Positions 7,504 through 15,664 of a stretch of 36,843 nucleotides of DNA are shown one piece after another (the stretch's first letter is position 1; each line of letters begins with the position of its first letter). Origin of the DNA: Thermodesulfobacteriota bacterium (GTDB lineage: Bacteria > Desulfobacterota > DSM-4660 > Desulfatiglandales > Desulfatiglandaceae); contig JANQDY010000205.1 in assembly GCA_028278625.1 (NCBI GenBank), positions 1 to 36,843 of the forward strand, read 5' to 3'. The notes under the pieces are model-generated. The model searched no databases. It saw only the letters and a list, made by a program, of their open reading frames with translations, and had not been told where the DNA came from. Both the position numbers and the translations under genes were made by a program.

Positions 7504-9114
7504 TCATGGGATCCTGAGAGCATCCGAAACACTCTTCACCTCTTCGGACACTCGTTCGTCGTTCCAGTCCAGCTCACTGGCCATGAGCCGGGCCACTTGA
7601 AACAGGGTCTTTTCTCCGGGATTGCCAAGGGTCCCAATGCCGGTGCGGCGGAGCAGTATGTCCTTAAGGGTCCGGGCCATTTCATGGCGCACCCCATAGA
7701 CAACCTGTGCCAAAAGTTCCCCATCCCCATTAACGGGCCGGCCTAACAGGTCTTCCTGTCGTGCGATGTTAAGCACATGACGGTAATCGCGGCCGTAGAG
7801 CCTTCCCAAGCAATCCATGCTTCTTTTCGAAAAATCGGGGTTTTCCCCCTTTATACGGTTTAGGAAATCGTCCAGATAACGGATTCCGGAACCTTTCAGA
7901 TATTGTCGGCTTGATATGGAGGGGCCCACGGCAATCCCGGTCTTTTCCTTTAGACGGTTAACCACCTTTTCAGCCAGGCCGCGGCTGGTGGTCCATTTTC
8001 CCCCTTCCACGGTCAGAAGACCGCCGATACCGTCCAGGGCGTTATCATAAATCTCATACCGCCTGGAAGATCTGTAAGTCTCCTTTTTGGCGCTTTCAAG
8101 AAGGGGCCTGAGACCTCCGTAGGTGTAGAGCACATCGCCATGGGAGATATTCACGCCTTCAAATGATGCATTCACCGTCTTGAGCAAATCATCAATGCTC
8201 TTGCGGGTGACCCGGTAATCATCCGGGTGGCCTCCGTATGGCTTGTCCGTGGTTCCGATCAGGGTATGACCGCGCCAGGGGATCAGAAAACAATGACGTC
8301 CGCCGGAAGTAAACGCACTCAAGACCGAATCCTCTCTGGTGATTTTTCTTGTGATGATGTGGATTCCTTCAGAGCGCTTGAGATGTTCCGTCCGTTGACC
8401 GCCAAATAGCTGGAAAAGCAGGATGTCGGCCCAGGGACCGGCACAATTGATGGTGATGGGCGCTCGCACTTCAAAATGCTTCTCATGTATGAGATCTTGA
8501 ACCCGAACACCATGGACGCGTTTTCCGCTCATGAGAAATTCTGTGATCCGGGCATGGTTGGCCACTTTGGCGCCGTAATGACATGCCGACTTGATGAATG
8601 CCAGGGCCAGGCGTTCCGGACAAATGCTGATGCAGTCATGGAAAATGGAGGCGCCCGTCAATCCCTTTTTGGTGATCACCGGTTGGAGCCTTAAGGCTTC
8701 CTCGGCGGATACGGCCTGGTACCCGGGGATGCTTTTCGACGGGTCCCAGGTATTCTTTCTGCCCACGGCCAGCAGATCGTACTGAAACAAACCGATTCTG
8801 ATGAACCATTTGTTACTCTTGAGGGATGATCGATAGTGGGGAAACAGCATTGGAAACGGGTAGACGAAGTTGGGGGCGATATTGGCCATGGTCCTTCTTT
8901 CCCGAAGGGATTCCCGAACAAGCGGGTAATCGAGATGTATCAGGTATCTGAGCCCTCCGTGAATCAATTTGGAGGATGCGGCGGAGGTGGCCTCTGAAAA
9001 ATCACCTTTTTCAAAAAGAACAACCGAGAGTCCTCTGGATGCGGCTTCATAGGCAACGGCCGCCCCCGTGATGCCGCCCCCGACAATAATGGCATCAAAG
9101 GATTCCTTTTTCAT
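7504..9114 (-). CDS. FAD-dependent glycerol-3-phosphate dehydrogenase
   Basis: A 536-residue member of the GlpA/GlpD family. The Rossmann dinucleotide motif AIIVGGGITGAAVAYEAASR is at residues 8-27. It is followed by the family signature LFEKGDFSEATSAASSKLIHGGLRYL. A further motif, TIGTT-like LIGTTDKPYGGHPDD, lies mid-protein, and the C-terminal DAO_C helical domain follows (GYxxVxxRLY-like RLYGRDYRHVL). It oxidises sn-glycerol-3-phosphate to dihydroxyacetone phosphate and passes electrons to quinone at the membrane. The ATG at 9114 gives the usual family N-terminus (MKKESFDAIIVGGG); ATG 9135 is an alternative, and longer forms lack homology-like sequence. It is the first gene of the three-gene cluster. 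Confidence 0.88.
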   Translation of the reverse strand: MKKESFDAIIVGGGITGAAVAYEAASRGLSVVLFEKGDFSEATSAASSKLIHGGLRYLIHLDYPLVRESLRERRTMANIAPNFVYPFPMLFPHYRSSLKSNKWFIRIGLFQYDLLAVGRKNTWDPSKSIPGYQAVSAEEALRLQPVITKKGLTGASIFHDCISICPERLALAFIKSACHYGAKVANHARITEFLMSGKRVHGVRVQDLIHEKHFEVRAPITINCAGPWADILLFQLFGGQRTEHLKRSEGIHIITRKITREDSVLSAFTSGGRHCFLIPWRGHTLIGTTDKPYGGHPDDYRVTRKSIDDLLKTVNASFEGVNISHGDVLYTYGGLRPLLESAKKETYRSSRRYEIYDNALDGIGGLLTVEGGKWTTSRGLAEKVVNRLKEKTGIAVGPSISSRQYLKGSGIRYLDDFLNRIKGENPDFSKRSMDCLGRLYGRDYRHVLNIARQEDLLGRPVNGDGELLAQVVYGVRHEMARTLKDILLRRTGIGTLGNPGEKTLFQVARLMASELDWNDERVSEEVKSVSDALRIP

Positions 9115-9240
9115 ATGTTCCGTACATCTCTCCATGATGTAACTATAATTAACGCAATTTGAGGGTGCGGACAAGGCCAAATTTACCCTTTCTTGGAGTG
9201 AAAAAATCGCAGGAAATGACATTTTTACGCCTATTATACA

Positions 9241-9269
9241 TTGACAGAATGGATGACTTGGTGAAAAAT
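9241..9269 (+). promoter_or_regulatory. Candidate sigma-70 promoter for trkH operon
   Basis: A perfect -35 TTGACA at 9241-9246 is followed after exactly 17 bases by AAAAAT at 9264-9269, a -10 with two mismatches. It lies in the 283-base region between the divergent dehydrogenase and trkH genes, with a leader of about 120 bases to trkH. On the opposite strand a perfect TATAAT sits at 9233-9238 facing the dehydrogenase, but without a recognisable -35. Confidence 0.4.
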
Positions 9270-9397
9270 CCGTTTCCGTGACAGGGCCCCTGTCAGCATC
9301 ATGCCAAACGCCAGGATCCGGAAACGATTTTGGGCGTGAAAAGAGAGGCCCATAATAAAGATACCGAAACACCAAACTGGCAATCGACAACTGCACC

Positions 9398-10855
9398 ATG
9401 AATTTTCCATCCATCGCACGGGTATTGGGAACCCTTCTGCTGGTGACGGGCGGCTCAATGCTGCTGCCGATCATCTGTGCCCTCTATTACAATGAAGGGG
9501 ATCTTTGCGCCCTTGTGATTTCCGCCGCGGTAATTTCCGTGATGGGCTTGCCCCTCTGGTGGTTTTTCAGGAGAGAATATGACCTGGGCATCAAGGATGG
9601 GCTTGCCCTTGCCGTTTTTGGCTGGGTAATTGTTTCCGCACTCTCCGCGCTCCCTTTCATGATTCACGGCGCCATCCCTTCATTTACGGATGCGTTTTTT
9701 GAAATGATGTCGGGGTACACCACCACCGGTGCGACCATTTTGACGGATATTGAGAAGCTTCCACACGGACTGCTCTTCTGGCGGAGTGAAACCCATTTGC
9801 TGGGTGGTATGGGGTTTCTGACCCTGACCCTTATTTTTCTCCCACACGGAGTGGGAGGGCTTCGCATATTCCGTGCCGAATCTTCTCCCGGCCAGATCAT
9901 CACCAAGGAACGGTTCAAGGCCCGCAACCGGGATACCATGATCTGGCTTTGGGGAATATATCTGGTTCTGAACGTCATGGAGATTGTTTTACTGTGCATT
10001 GCCGGGATGGGATTGTTTGATGCCCTCTGCACCGCCTTCGGGACCGTGTCAACTTCCGGTTATTCCGTTTGGAATGCCAGTATCGGGCATTACACGAGCC
10101 AGGCCATCGACTGGATTGTCATTGTTTTCATGTTCCTGGGGGGGGTTACCTTTGTGCTGTTCTACCAGATGTTGCACGGGGACTGGCGTTCACTCAGAAT
10201 CAACACCGAGTTTCGCTGGTATGTAGGGCTCCTCGTCTTCTTCTGCGGCATGGTTTCATGGATTCTCTGGAAGGAAAACACCTATCCCACACTGATGGAA
10301 TCCATACAGTTCGGCACCTTTCAGGTCACATCGCTTCTGACCACCACCGGATTTACCACCGCCGACTACGAGCTTTGGCCGCAATCGGCCCAGATGTTCC
10401 TTTTTGCCGTCTGTTTCATCGGCGCATGCGCCGGGTCCACCACCAGCGGTATCAAGGTGGTTCATTACGTGGTCATCTGCAAGTTCATGTATGTGGCCGT
10501 TCGCAAGATATTCCTTCAGCCCATGTCGGTGATGAGCATCCGGCTCAACCAGCGACCGGTGGACGACGCCATCATCCATCTTTCGGTCAGTTACTTCATC
10601 GTCAATATTTTCATGATACTGGCGGGGGGCTGCCTAATGGTGTTGATCGATGACATGGACTGTGTGACCGGCATCAGTTCCGTTATTGCGGCCCTTATGA
10701 ATATCGGTCCCGGATTCGGCGCTATCGGTGCGTCGGAGAATTATGCGCACATTTCCGATACCGGCAAATGGTTTTTGGCATGGAATATGCTAGTGGGTCG
10801 CTTGGAAATGTTCTCAGCCCTGGTCATTTTCTACCCAACATTCTGGAAGCGGTAG
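9398..10855 (+). CDS. trkH: TrkH potassium-uptake channel subunit
   Basis: A 485-residue polytopic inner-membrane protein, the usual length for TrkH. The four selectivity-filter loops can be read in order: TTTGAT at 108-113, STSGYS at 218-223, TTTGFT at 315-320 and NIGPGF at 435-440. Each is flanked by hydrophobic M1-P-M2 segments. The LLGGMGFLTL element and the CAGSTTSGIK loop also match the family. TrkH takes up K+ and needs the cytoplasmic NAD/ATP-binding ring TrkA, which is encoded at 20210-21616 rather than next door. No clear ribosome binding site precedes the ATG, but the N-terminus fits the family. The polyamine genes start 45 bases downstream in the same direction. Confidence 0.93.
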   Translation: MNFPSIARVLGTLLLVTGGSMLLPIICALYYNEGDLCALVISAAVISVMGLPLWWFFRREYDLGIKDGLALAVFGWVIVSALSALPFMIHGAIPSFTDAFFEMMSGYTTTGATILTDIEKLPHGLLFWRSETHLLGGMGFLTLTLIFLPHGVGGLRIFRAESSPGQIITKERFKARNRDTMIWLWGIYLVLNVMEIVLLCIAGMGLFDALCTAFGTVSTSGYSVWNASIGHYTSQAIDWIVIVFMFLGGVTFVLFYQMLHGDWRSLRINTEFRWYVGLLVFFCGMVSWILWKENTYPTLMESIQFGTFQVTSLLTTTGFTTADYELWPQSAQMFLFAVCFIGACAGSTTSGIKVVHYVVICKFMYVAVRKIFLQPMSVMSIRLNQRPVDDAIIHLSVSYFIVNIFMILAGGCLMVLIDDMDCVTGISSVIAALMNIGPGFGAIGASENYAHISDTGKWFLAWNMLVGRLEMFSALVIFYPTFWKR

Positions 10856-10900
10856 GGACAATTCATGAAACCAAACAGCGAACGCTAGAGCGAGAGGCGT

Positions 10901-12082
10901 ATGATGCCCAATGTATTGATTATCGGTGCCGGCGGGGTGGGGCAGGTGGTGGCCCACAAATGCGCCGCGGTGCCGGAGGTGTTTGAAAACATCTGCCTGG
11001 CGAGCCGGACCATTGAAAGATGTGATCGCATCGCGGCCCAGCTTCCCCGGCCCATTCGCACCGCCCAGGTGGATGCGGATGATGTGGGCGCAATAGTGCG
11101 GTTGATTGAAGCGGAAAGACCGGATCTGGTGCTTCATGTGGCCCTGCCGTACCAGGATCTTCATATCATGGATGCATGCCTTATCACCGGTGTCCACTAT
11201 TTGGACACCGCCAATTACGAACCGCCGGACGAAGCCAGGTTCTGCTACCGATGGCAGTGGGATTATCATGAGCGGTTCAAAGAGCGCGGCATCATGGCCC
11301 TTTTGGGAAGCGGTTTTGACCCGGGAGTGACCAATGTGTTCTGTGCCTGGGCAAAGAAGCATCATTTCGATGAAATTCATGAACTGGACATCATTGACTG
11401 CAATGCCGGCGACCATGGCCAGCCTTTTGCCACCAACTTCAACCCAGAGATCAATATCAGGGAGGTGTCGGCGCCCGGACGGTATTATGAAAAGGGAGAA
11501 TGGTTCACCACCGAACCCCTCTCCGTGTCAAAACCATTTGATTTTCCCGAAGGTATCGGAAAAAAAAGAATCTATTTGATGTATCATGAGGAACTGGAGT
11601 CCCTTACGCGAAACATCCCGGAGATTCAAAAGGCACGCTTCTGGATGACCTTTTCCGACAACTATCTGAAACATCTGGAAGTCCTCCAAAATGTGGGGAT
11701 GACGCGCATTGACCCGGTGATCTATGAAGGCCGGGAGATCGTTCCCCTGAAATTTCTGAAAGCCCTTCTGCCGGATCCTTCATCGCTTGGGCCCCTCACC
11801 CGGGGTCGTACCTGTATCGGCTGTCTCATCAAGGGCATCCGGAATGGAAAAGAGAAGCAGTACTATATTTACAATATCTGCCATCATGAAAAAGCCTACC
11901 AGGAGGTGGGGAGTCAGGCGATTAGTTATACCACCGGTGTGCCGGCCATGATCGGCGCCATGATGATGCTCACAAAAAAATGGACCGGAAAAGGTGTCTT
12001 TAACATGGAACAGTTTGAGCCGGGGCCTTTCATGGAAGAATTGCCCCAATACGGCCTGCCATGGACAGAGATAGTCCTCTGA
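10901..12082 (+). CDS. Carboxynorspermidine dehydrogenase
   Basis: A 393-residue member of the saccharopine-dehydrogenase-like family that makes carboxynorspermidine or carboxyspermidine. The reaction is reductive condensation of aspartate semialdehyde with a diamine, using NADPH. The Rossmann motif GAGGVG is at residues 9-14. The conserved segments HVALPYQDLHIMDACLITG and YLDTANYEPPDEA follow, and then GSGFDPGVTNVF. These match the carboxynorspermidine synthase group rather than lysine-pathway enzymes. The assignment is strengthened by the decarboxylase gene overlapping its 3' end by 22 bases. GAGAGG precedes two consecutive ATG codons at 10901 and 10904, either of which could start translation. 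Confidence 0.9.
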   Translation: MMPNVLIIGAGGVGQVVAHKCAAVPEVFENICLASRTIERCDRIAAQLPRPIRTAQVDADDVGAIVRLIEAERPDLVLHVALPYQDLHIMDACLITGVHYLDTANYEPPDEARFCYRWQWDYHERFKERGIMALLGSGFDPGVTNVFCAWAKKHHFDEIHELDIIDCNAGDHGQPFATNFNPEINIREVSAPGRYYEKGEWFTTEPLSVSKPFDFPEGIGKKRIYLMYHEELESLTRNIPEIQKARFWMTFSDNYLKHLEVLQNVGMTRIDPVIYEGREIVPLKFLKALLPDPSSLGPLTRGRTCIGCLIKGIRNGKEKQYYIYNICHHEKAYQEVGSQAISYTTGVPAMIGAMMMLTKKWTGKGVFNMEQFEPGPFMEELPQYGLPWTEIVL

Positions 12083-13218
12083 TTTTGGATCTTGAGCGGG
12101 TTCCCACGCCCTGCTTTGTGGTGGATACCTGTTTGCTGGAGGAAAATCTTGCTATTCTTAAGTATGTGCAGGATCGGACCGGCTGTCGCATCCTTCTGGC
12201 CTTAAAGGCATTTGCCATGCCGCATCTCTTCCCCCTTCTTGGAAAGACCCTGAAAGGGGTCTGCGCCAGTTCCTCCCACGAAGCCCGCCTGGGATATGAA
12301 GAATTCAAAGGGGAAGTTCATACCTTCGCCGCCGGTTTCAGCGACACCCAGATGATGGAAGTGATGCGATATTCCAGTGTGGTGGTCTTTAACTCATTTT
12401 CCCAGTGGAAACGCTATGGGTCCTTGTGCCGCAGGTCCGGACGCGACATTTCGTGCGGCATCCGGGTCAACCCGGAGCACTCCGAAGGAAAAACACCCCT
12501 GTACGACCCCTGTGCTTTTGGTTCCCGCCTGGGTGTGCGCCGGGACCAGTTTGAGGGAGAAGACCTTGAAGGGATCAGCGGTCTCCATTTTCATACCCTT
12601 TGTGAGCAGAATGTGGATGCCCTTGAGCGGACGTTAAAAGTGTTCCAAGAAAAATTCGGAGAATTTTTGGGAAGAATGACATGGGCCAATTTCGGAGGAG
12701 GGCATCACATTACCCGTGGCGACTACGACGTGGAAAGGCTTTGTGGCCTGATATCGGATTTCAATGCCCAATATCCCCTTCAGGTCTACCTGGAGCCCGG
12801 AGAAGCAGTGGTGTTGAATGCAGGCATTCTGGTGGCAACGGTCCTCGATATCGTTCATAACGACATGCCCATTGCCATTCTGGATGTGAGCATTCCATGC
12901 CACATGCCGGATGTTCTTGAAATGCCTTACCGGCCGGAGGTGGCTGGCGCCGGGCTGCCATGGGAGAAAACCTATACCTACCGTTTGGCCGGTGTCAGCT
13001 GTTTGGCGGGGGATGTGGCCGGAGAGTATTCCTTCCATCGTCCCCTCAGAATCGGTCAGCGCCTGGCCTTTCTGGACATGGCCCATTACACCATGGTGAA
13101 GACGAATACCTTTAACGGTGTGGGCCTTCCTGCCATCGCCCTCTACGACAGGAGGAACGATTCCTTTCAAGTGATCAAGACTTTCGGCTATCCAGACTAC
13201 AGGATGCGCTTGTCATGA
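12061..13218 (+). CDS. nspC: Carboxynorspermidine decarboxylase
   Basis: A 385-residue PLP enzyme with the alanine-racemase-like barrel fold of group IV decarboxylases. The PLP lysine is K49 in LLALKAFA. ANFGGGHHITRGDYD supplies the glycine-rich phosphate-binding region, and YLEPGEAVV matches the EPG motif. The CLAGDVAGEYSF segment contains the active-site CxxxD of the partner subunit. It decarboxylates carboxynorspermidine or carboxyspermidine to the triamine. It overlaps the dehydrogenase gene upstream by 22 bases and agmatinase downstream by ATGA. The three genes therefore look translationally coupled. Confidence 0.92.
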   Translation: MDRDSPLILDLERVPTPCFVVDTCLLEENLAILKYVQDRTGCRILLALKAFAMPHLFPLLGKTLKGVCASSSHEARLGYEEFKGEVHTFAAGFSDTQMMEVMRYSSVVVFNSFSQWKRYGSLCRRSGRDISCGIRVNPEHSEGKTPLYDPCAFGSRLGVRRDQFEGEDLEGISGLHFHTLCEQNVDALERTLKVFQEKFGEFLGRMTWANFGGGHHITRGDYDVERLCGLISDFNAQYPLQVYLEPGEAVVLNAGILVATVLDIVHNDMPIAILDVSIPCHMPDVLEMPYRPEVAGAGLPWEKTYTYRLAGVSCLAGDVAGEYSFHRPLRIGQRLAFLDMAHYTMVKTNTFNGVGLPAIALYDRRNDSFQVIKTFGYPDYRMRLS

Positions 13219-14099
13219 TGATTCCGGGAAATATGCCTGAAAAGACCCTTGCCTATCCCCGTTTTCTGGCCTCGGAGCTGGACCCCATAGATCCGGATGA
13301 GGCGTTGTTTCATGTGATCCCGGTACCTTACGAAAAAACCGTGACAAGTGGAAAAGGAACCAGAAAGGGCCCTTCCGCCATTCTTGAAGCTTCTCAGCAG
13401 TTGGAACTCTTTGATGGGAAAGGGGTTCCCGGGGAAAGGGGGATTTACACTGACGCGGTGCATGACTGCAAAGGAGCGGCGGAAATGGTGCTGGGGTCTC
13501 TGGCGGATCGGGTGGAACGAATTGTCCAACAAGCAAAAATCCCGGTGGTCCTGGGAGGAGAACATACCATCAGCGCAGGTGCCCTAAAAGGAGTGGTTCG
13601 TCGGAACGGTCCCATCGGTTTGGTACAGTTTGACGCGCATTCAGACCTTCGAGACCATTATGAGGGGTCCAAGTATAATCACGCATGTGTTATGCGCCGC
13701 GCCCTGGAAATGGGGATTAGACTCTTTCAATTGGGCGTCAGAAGCCTTTCCGTGAACGAGGTGGTCTATCGGAAGCGTAACAATATTGAGTTTCTCGATG
13801 CCGGTGACATTGCAGCGAGAGGCATTCCTGAGCCGATTCTGCCCGGGGATTTCCCCGCTACCATTTACATCAGCTTTGACGTTGACTGTCTGGACCCATC
13901 GATCATGCCATCCACGGGCACGCCCGAACCCGGAGGCTTGACCTGGTACCAGACGGTCGGGGCGCTTTCAAGCATCTGTCGGCAAAGAAGCGTTGTCGGT
14001 TTTGATGTGGTGGAACTGGCGCCTATCCCCGGCCTTCGTGCACCCGATTATGCGGTTGCGAGACTCATTTATGAAATAATGGGATTGATTTGTGTGTAA
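13215..14099 (+). CDS. speB: Agmatinase (ureohydrolase family)
   Basis: A 294-residue Mn-dependent ureohydrolase. All metal ligands are visible: H117 in GGEHT, D140/H142/D144 in DAHSD, and D222/D224 in SFDVDCLDP. It should split agmatine to putrescine and urea, feeding the diamine to the two preceding enzymes. Related guanidino-acid hydrolases are an alternative, but the polyamine context favours agmatine. Its ATG overlaps the TGA of the decarboxylase gene. An arginine decarboxylase to make agmatine is not in this window. Confidence 0.9.
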   Translation: MMIPGNMPEKTLAYPRFLASELDPIDPDEALFHVIPVPYEKTVTSGKGTRKGPSAILEASQQLELFDGKGVPGERGIYTDAVHDCKGAAEMVLGSLADRVERIVQQAKIPVVLGGEHTISAGALKGVVRRNGPIGLVQFDAHSDLRDHYEGSKYNHACVMRRALEMGIRLFQLGVRSLSVNEVVYRKRNNIEFLDAGDIAARGIPEPILPGDFPATIYISFDVDCLDPSIMPSTGTPEPGGLTWYQTVGALSSICRQRSVVGFDVVELAPIPGLRAPDYAVARLIYEIMGLICV

Positions 14100-14209
14100 A
14101 TACTGTGACGACAGTGGGAATTCCAGGTTCCAGTTTTCGTGAAAGCGGAATCACGGGTTCTGAAAAATTTGGTGCTTTCAAAATTTCCTTGCTCTTTTTG
14201 GGGATATGA

Positions 14210-14353
14210 ATGGTTAAAAGGTGGTATTTTGAGAACTCTGTCTTCTCCTTTCGGCTTTTACAGCGGACAAGTTTCCATAACGCGGCAATTTTTTTTACCA
14301 AGCCATTGATTCTCTGGATGATGGTAGCGCTGGTTTCTTCAGTATTCAAATGA
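14210..14353 (+). CDS. Possible 47-residue membrane-type small protein
   Basis: A short frame opens with ATG at 14210, preceded by GGGG about 6 bases upstream, and ends with TGA at 14351. It encodes a basic N-terminus and a hydrophobic C-terminal half (ILWMMVALVSSVF) that could span a membrane. I recognise no family, and a reading frame also exists on the other strand. This could equally be non-coding leader DNA upstream of the sigma-54 promoter. Confidence 0.2.
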   Translation: MVKRWYFENSVFSFRLLQRTSFHNAAIFFTKPLILWMMVALVSSVFK

Positions 14354-14414
14354 TTCTAGCATTGAAATACCAATCACCGGCTTTGAAGAAGGGATGTCCT
14401 TGTTAGGGATGTTT

Positions 14415-14431
14415 TTGGCATGTCTGTTGCT
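14415..14431 (+). promoter_or_regulatory. Sigma-54 (-24/-12) promoter P1
   Basis: The element TTGGCATG-TCTG-TTGCT fits the consensus TTGGCACR-N4-TTGCW with one mismatch. GG at 14417-14418 and GC at 14429-14430 are separated by exactly 10 bases, as required. Transcription would start near 14442, about 120 bases before the acidic-protein gene. The activator encoded at 18718-20178 is an obvious candidate to drive it. Confidence 0.8.
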
Positions 14432-14563
14432 TCAGCAAAATTTGGAAATGGCGCACCGGTTGCCGCTGTTTTCTCGGAAGTTTTAAAAAAGAACCGGACG
14501 ACTGTGTGAGAGACGGGATTTCTCACATTGAGTGTTTGAAAATATTGAAAAGAAAGGAATGAT

Positions 14564-14908
14564 ATGATGGACATAGATGATAATGCCTCCGAAATAACCC
14601 TTTCAGGTGTTGTCATGGCGGCTGAATGGGATGATGACGACGATGTTACCGAGATCGAAATTTCAAATGATGATGACAGTTATTACGTTGAAAAGAACAC
14701 CTTGTGGTACGAACTTGTGGATTTATGCGATACCCATGTGGAAGTGACCGGTATCGTAACGGAGGAAAAAGACGGCACCAAGCAGGTTCTCGTTACGGGC
14801 TACGAAACCCTTGACGACATGGACTATGACGACGAAGAGATAGAATATGACGATGTGTATGACGAGTGGGGCCTCGAAAACGAAGATGAAGAAGCGCGGT
14901 ATTCCTGA
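14564..14908 (+). CDS. Small acidic OB-fold-like protein
   Basis: A 114-residue protein with AAAGGA about 6 bases before ATG 14564 (a second ATG follows directly). Residues 10-90 can be read as strand-strand-strand-helix-strand-strand: ITLSGVVMAAEWD, VTEIEI, YYVEK, LWYELVDLC, HVEVTGIVTEE, KQVLVTGYETL. This order suggests a compact OB-type barrel. The last 25 residues are an Asp/Glu/Tyr tail. The core pattern recurs in the protein at 15665-15937, so the two are paralogues. I do not recognise a named family. It is probably the first gene of the P1 transcript, followed 113 bases later by a zinc-ribbon gene. Its function is unknown; the position points to stress adaptation. Confidence 0.7.
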   Translation: MMDIDDNASEITLSGVVMAAEWDDDDDVTEIEISNDDDSYYVEKNTLWYELVDLCDTHVEVTGIVTEEKDGTKQVLVTGYETLDDMDYDDEEIEYDDVYDEWGLENEDEEARYS

Positions 14909-15021
14909 AACTCATTGATTCCGTGCACCCATACACTTTGTGCAAAGCGAACTGCTTCCCTAAGAAATGAACTCTGCTGTTCTTATCGTGAAAAGCCAGC
15001 CTACCAATGGGAGTCATCACC

Positions 15022-15237
15022 ATGCGAGACGAGACAATTAACTGCGTTCAATGTGATAGTCCGTTCACATTTACCGTTGCACAGCAAAAGCGTGCCCATA
15101 CCCAAGGTTTTGATACCCCGAAAAGGTGCCCTGAATGCAGAAAACGAAAACAAAAATCACCTAACGGGGAAAACCGGCGACGAAAAAGAAACCGAAGAGA
15201 TGTGGAACCATGGGAACTCATGGGGGACGATAATTGA
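15022..15237 (+). CDS. Small zinc-ribbon protein (zf-trcl type)
   Basis: A 71-residue protein. The ATG at 15022 is chosen because GGGAG lies 8 bases upstream; an in-frame TTG/ATG-type start near 15007 would bury that site. CVQC and CPEC, separated by about 27 residues (TVAQQKRAHTQGFDTPKR between), form a zinc ribbon of the 'probable zinc-ribbon' type PF13451. The family pattern includes the GF-x-x-PKRCPECRK stretch. The C-terminal third is strongly basic (RRRKRNRRD), suggesting nucleic-acid contact. It lies 113 bases after the acidic-protein gene and may share promoter P1. Confidence 0.75.
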   Translation: MRDETINCVQCDSPFTFTVAQQKRAHTQGFDTPKRCPECRKRKQKSPNGENRRRKRNRRDVEPWELMGDDN

Positions 15238-15281
15238 TCCTTAAGACCGTTTTATTCATCCCACGAACACCATGGTGTCAT

Positions 15282-15446
15282 TCAACTCTTGCGTGATGTT
15301 TTGGTTTGAAATGTCGTAATCTCTTGTCGAACGTCCTTTCCCTCGCATGTTGGACAAATAAAATTCCCTTTTTCATGATCAGAAATGGACATGATGAGAG
15401 AAAAAGACTCCCTGCAGTTATTGCACATGAAAACATAGGTAGGCAT
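15282..15446 (-). CDS. FmdB-family zinc-ribbon protein
   Basis: A 54-residue protein starting MPTYVFMCNNC, the hallmark of the FmdB-type regulatory zinc ribbons. CNNC and CPTC are the two metal knuckles, and KTSRKS forms a basic end. ATG 15446 has AAAGGAGG 7 bases upstream, an excellent ribosome binding site, so the longer in-frame extension to 15515 is rejected. A perfect-consensus sigma-54 promoter lies about 80 bases upstream on the same strand. The family was named from an amidase/formamidase gene cluster, and the molecular role is still unclear. Here it reads as a third small member of the sigma-54 group. Confidence 0.85.
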   Translation of the reverse strand: MPTYVFMCNNCRESFSLIMSISDHEKGNFICPTCEGKDVRQEITTFQTKTSRKS

Positions 15447-15527
15447 GAGCAACCTCCTTTCAAAAGAGATTTCACAATCCGATCCAAACGGCTTCACCCA
15501 AAAGGGTGTGGTCATTTCATATAATAA

Positions 15528-15544
15528 AGCAAATTTTGTGCCAA
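15528..15544 (-). promoter_or_regulatory. Sigma-54 (-24/-12) promoter P2
   Basis: Read on the minus strand this is TTGGCACA-AAAT-TTGCT, a full match to TTGGCACR-N4-TTGCW with the 10-base GG-to-GC spacing. It points at the FmdB-family gene, whose ATG is about 80 bases downstream. It is back to back with P3, leaving only 26 bases between the two elements. Confidence 0.85.
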
Positions 15545-15570
15545 AAAATTTGAGGGAGACCCTGCCGCTT

Positions 15571-15587
15571 TTGGCACAGTTGTCGCA
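15571..15587 (+). promoter_or_regulatory. Sigma-54 (-24/-12) promoter P3
   Basis: TTGGCACA-GTTG-TCGCA matches the consensus with one mismatch in the -12 half. GG at 15573-15574 and GC at 15585-15586 are 10 bases apart. Transcription would start near 15598 and read into the small protein gene at 15665, and possibly on into the oxidoreductase-UspA genes. A dyad, TCAAG-N10-CTTGA, lies just downstream in the leader near 15612. Confidence 0.75.
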
Positions 15588-15664
15588 TTAAATTCAGATT
15601 CTGGACTTCTCAAGTGATAGTTGTCTTGAAGAAAACATTTGGATTGATGGCATAAACGCCAAAT

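Larger units (their letters stand above)
14100..14563. other. 464-base intergenic region upstream of sigma-54 module
   Basis: This stretch lies between agmatinase and the small acidic protein. Its clearest content is the sigma-54 promoter at 14415-14431. A 47-codon reading frame at 14210-14353 is possible but weak. No convincing terminator hairpin with a T-run follows the agmatinase stop. Upstream activator sites would be expected about 80-150 bases before 14415, but I could not identify a convincing dyad. Confidence 0.6.

Noticed and set aside
14065..14349. A 94-codon reading frame on the minus strand
   Set aside because: It overlaps the end of agmatinase, has no family resemblance and no ribosome binding site.
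14937..14960. A fourth sigma-54-like element before the zf-trcl gene (TTGTGC...CTGCT)
   Set aside because: The essential -24 GG is GC, so it fails the GG-N10-GC rule; the gene can be reached from P1.
15267..15278. A 12-base palindrome ACACCATGGTGT between the convergent zinc-ribbon genes
   Set aside because: There is no T-run or long stem, so it is not supported as a terminator; short palindromes of this kind occur by chance.
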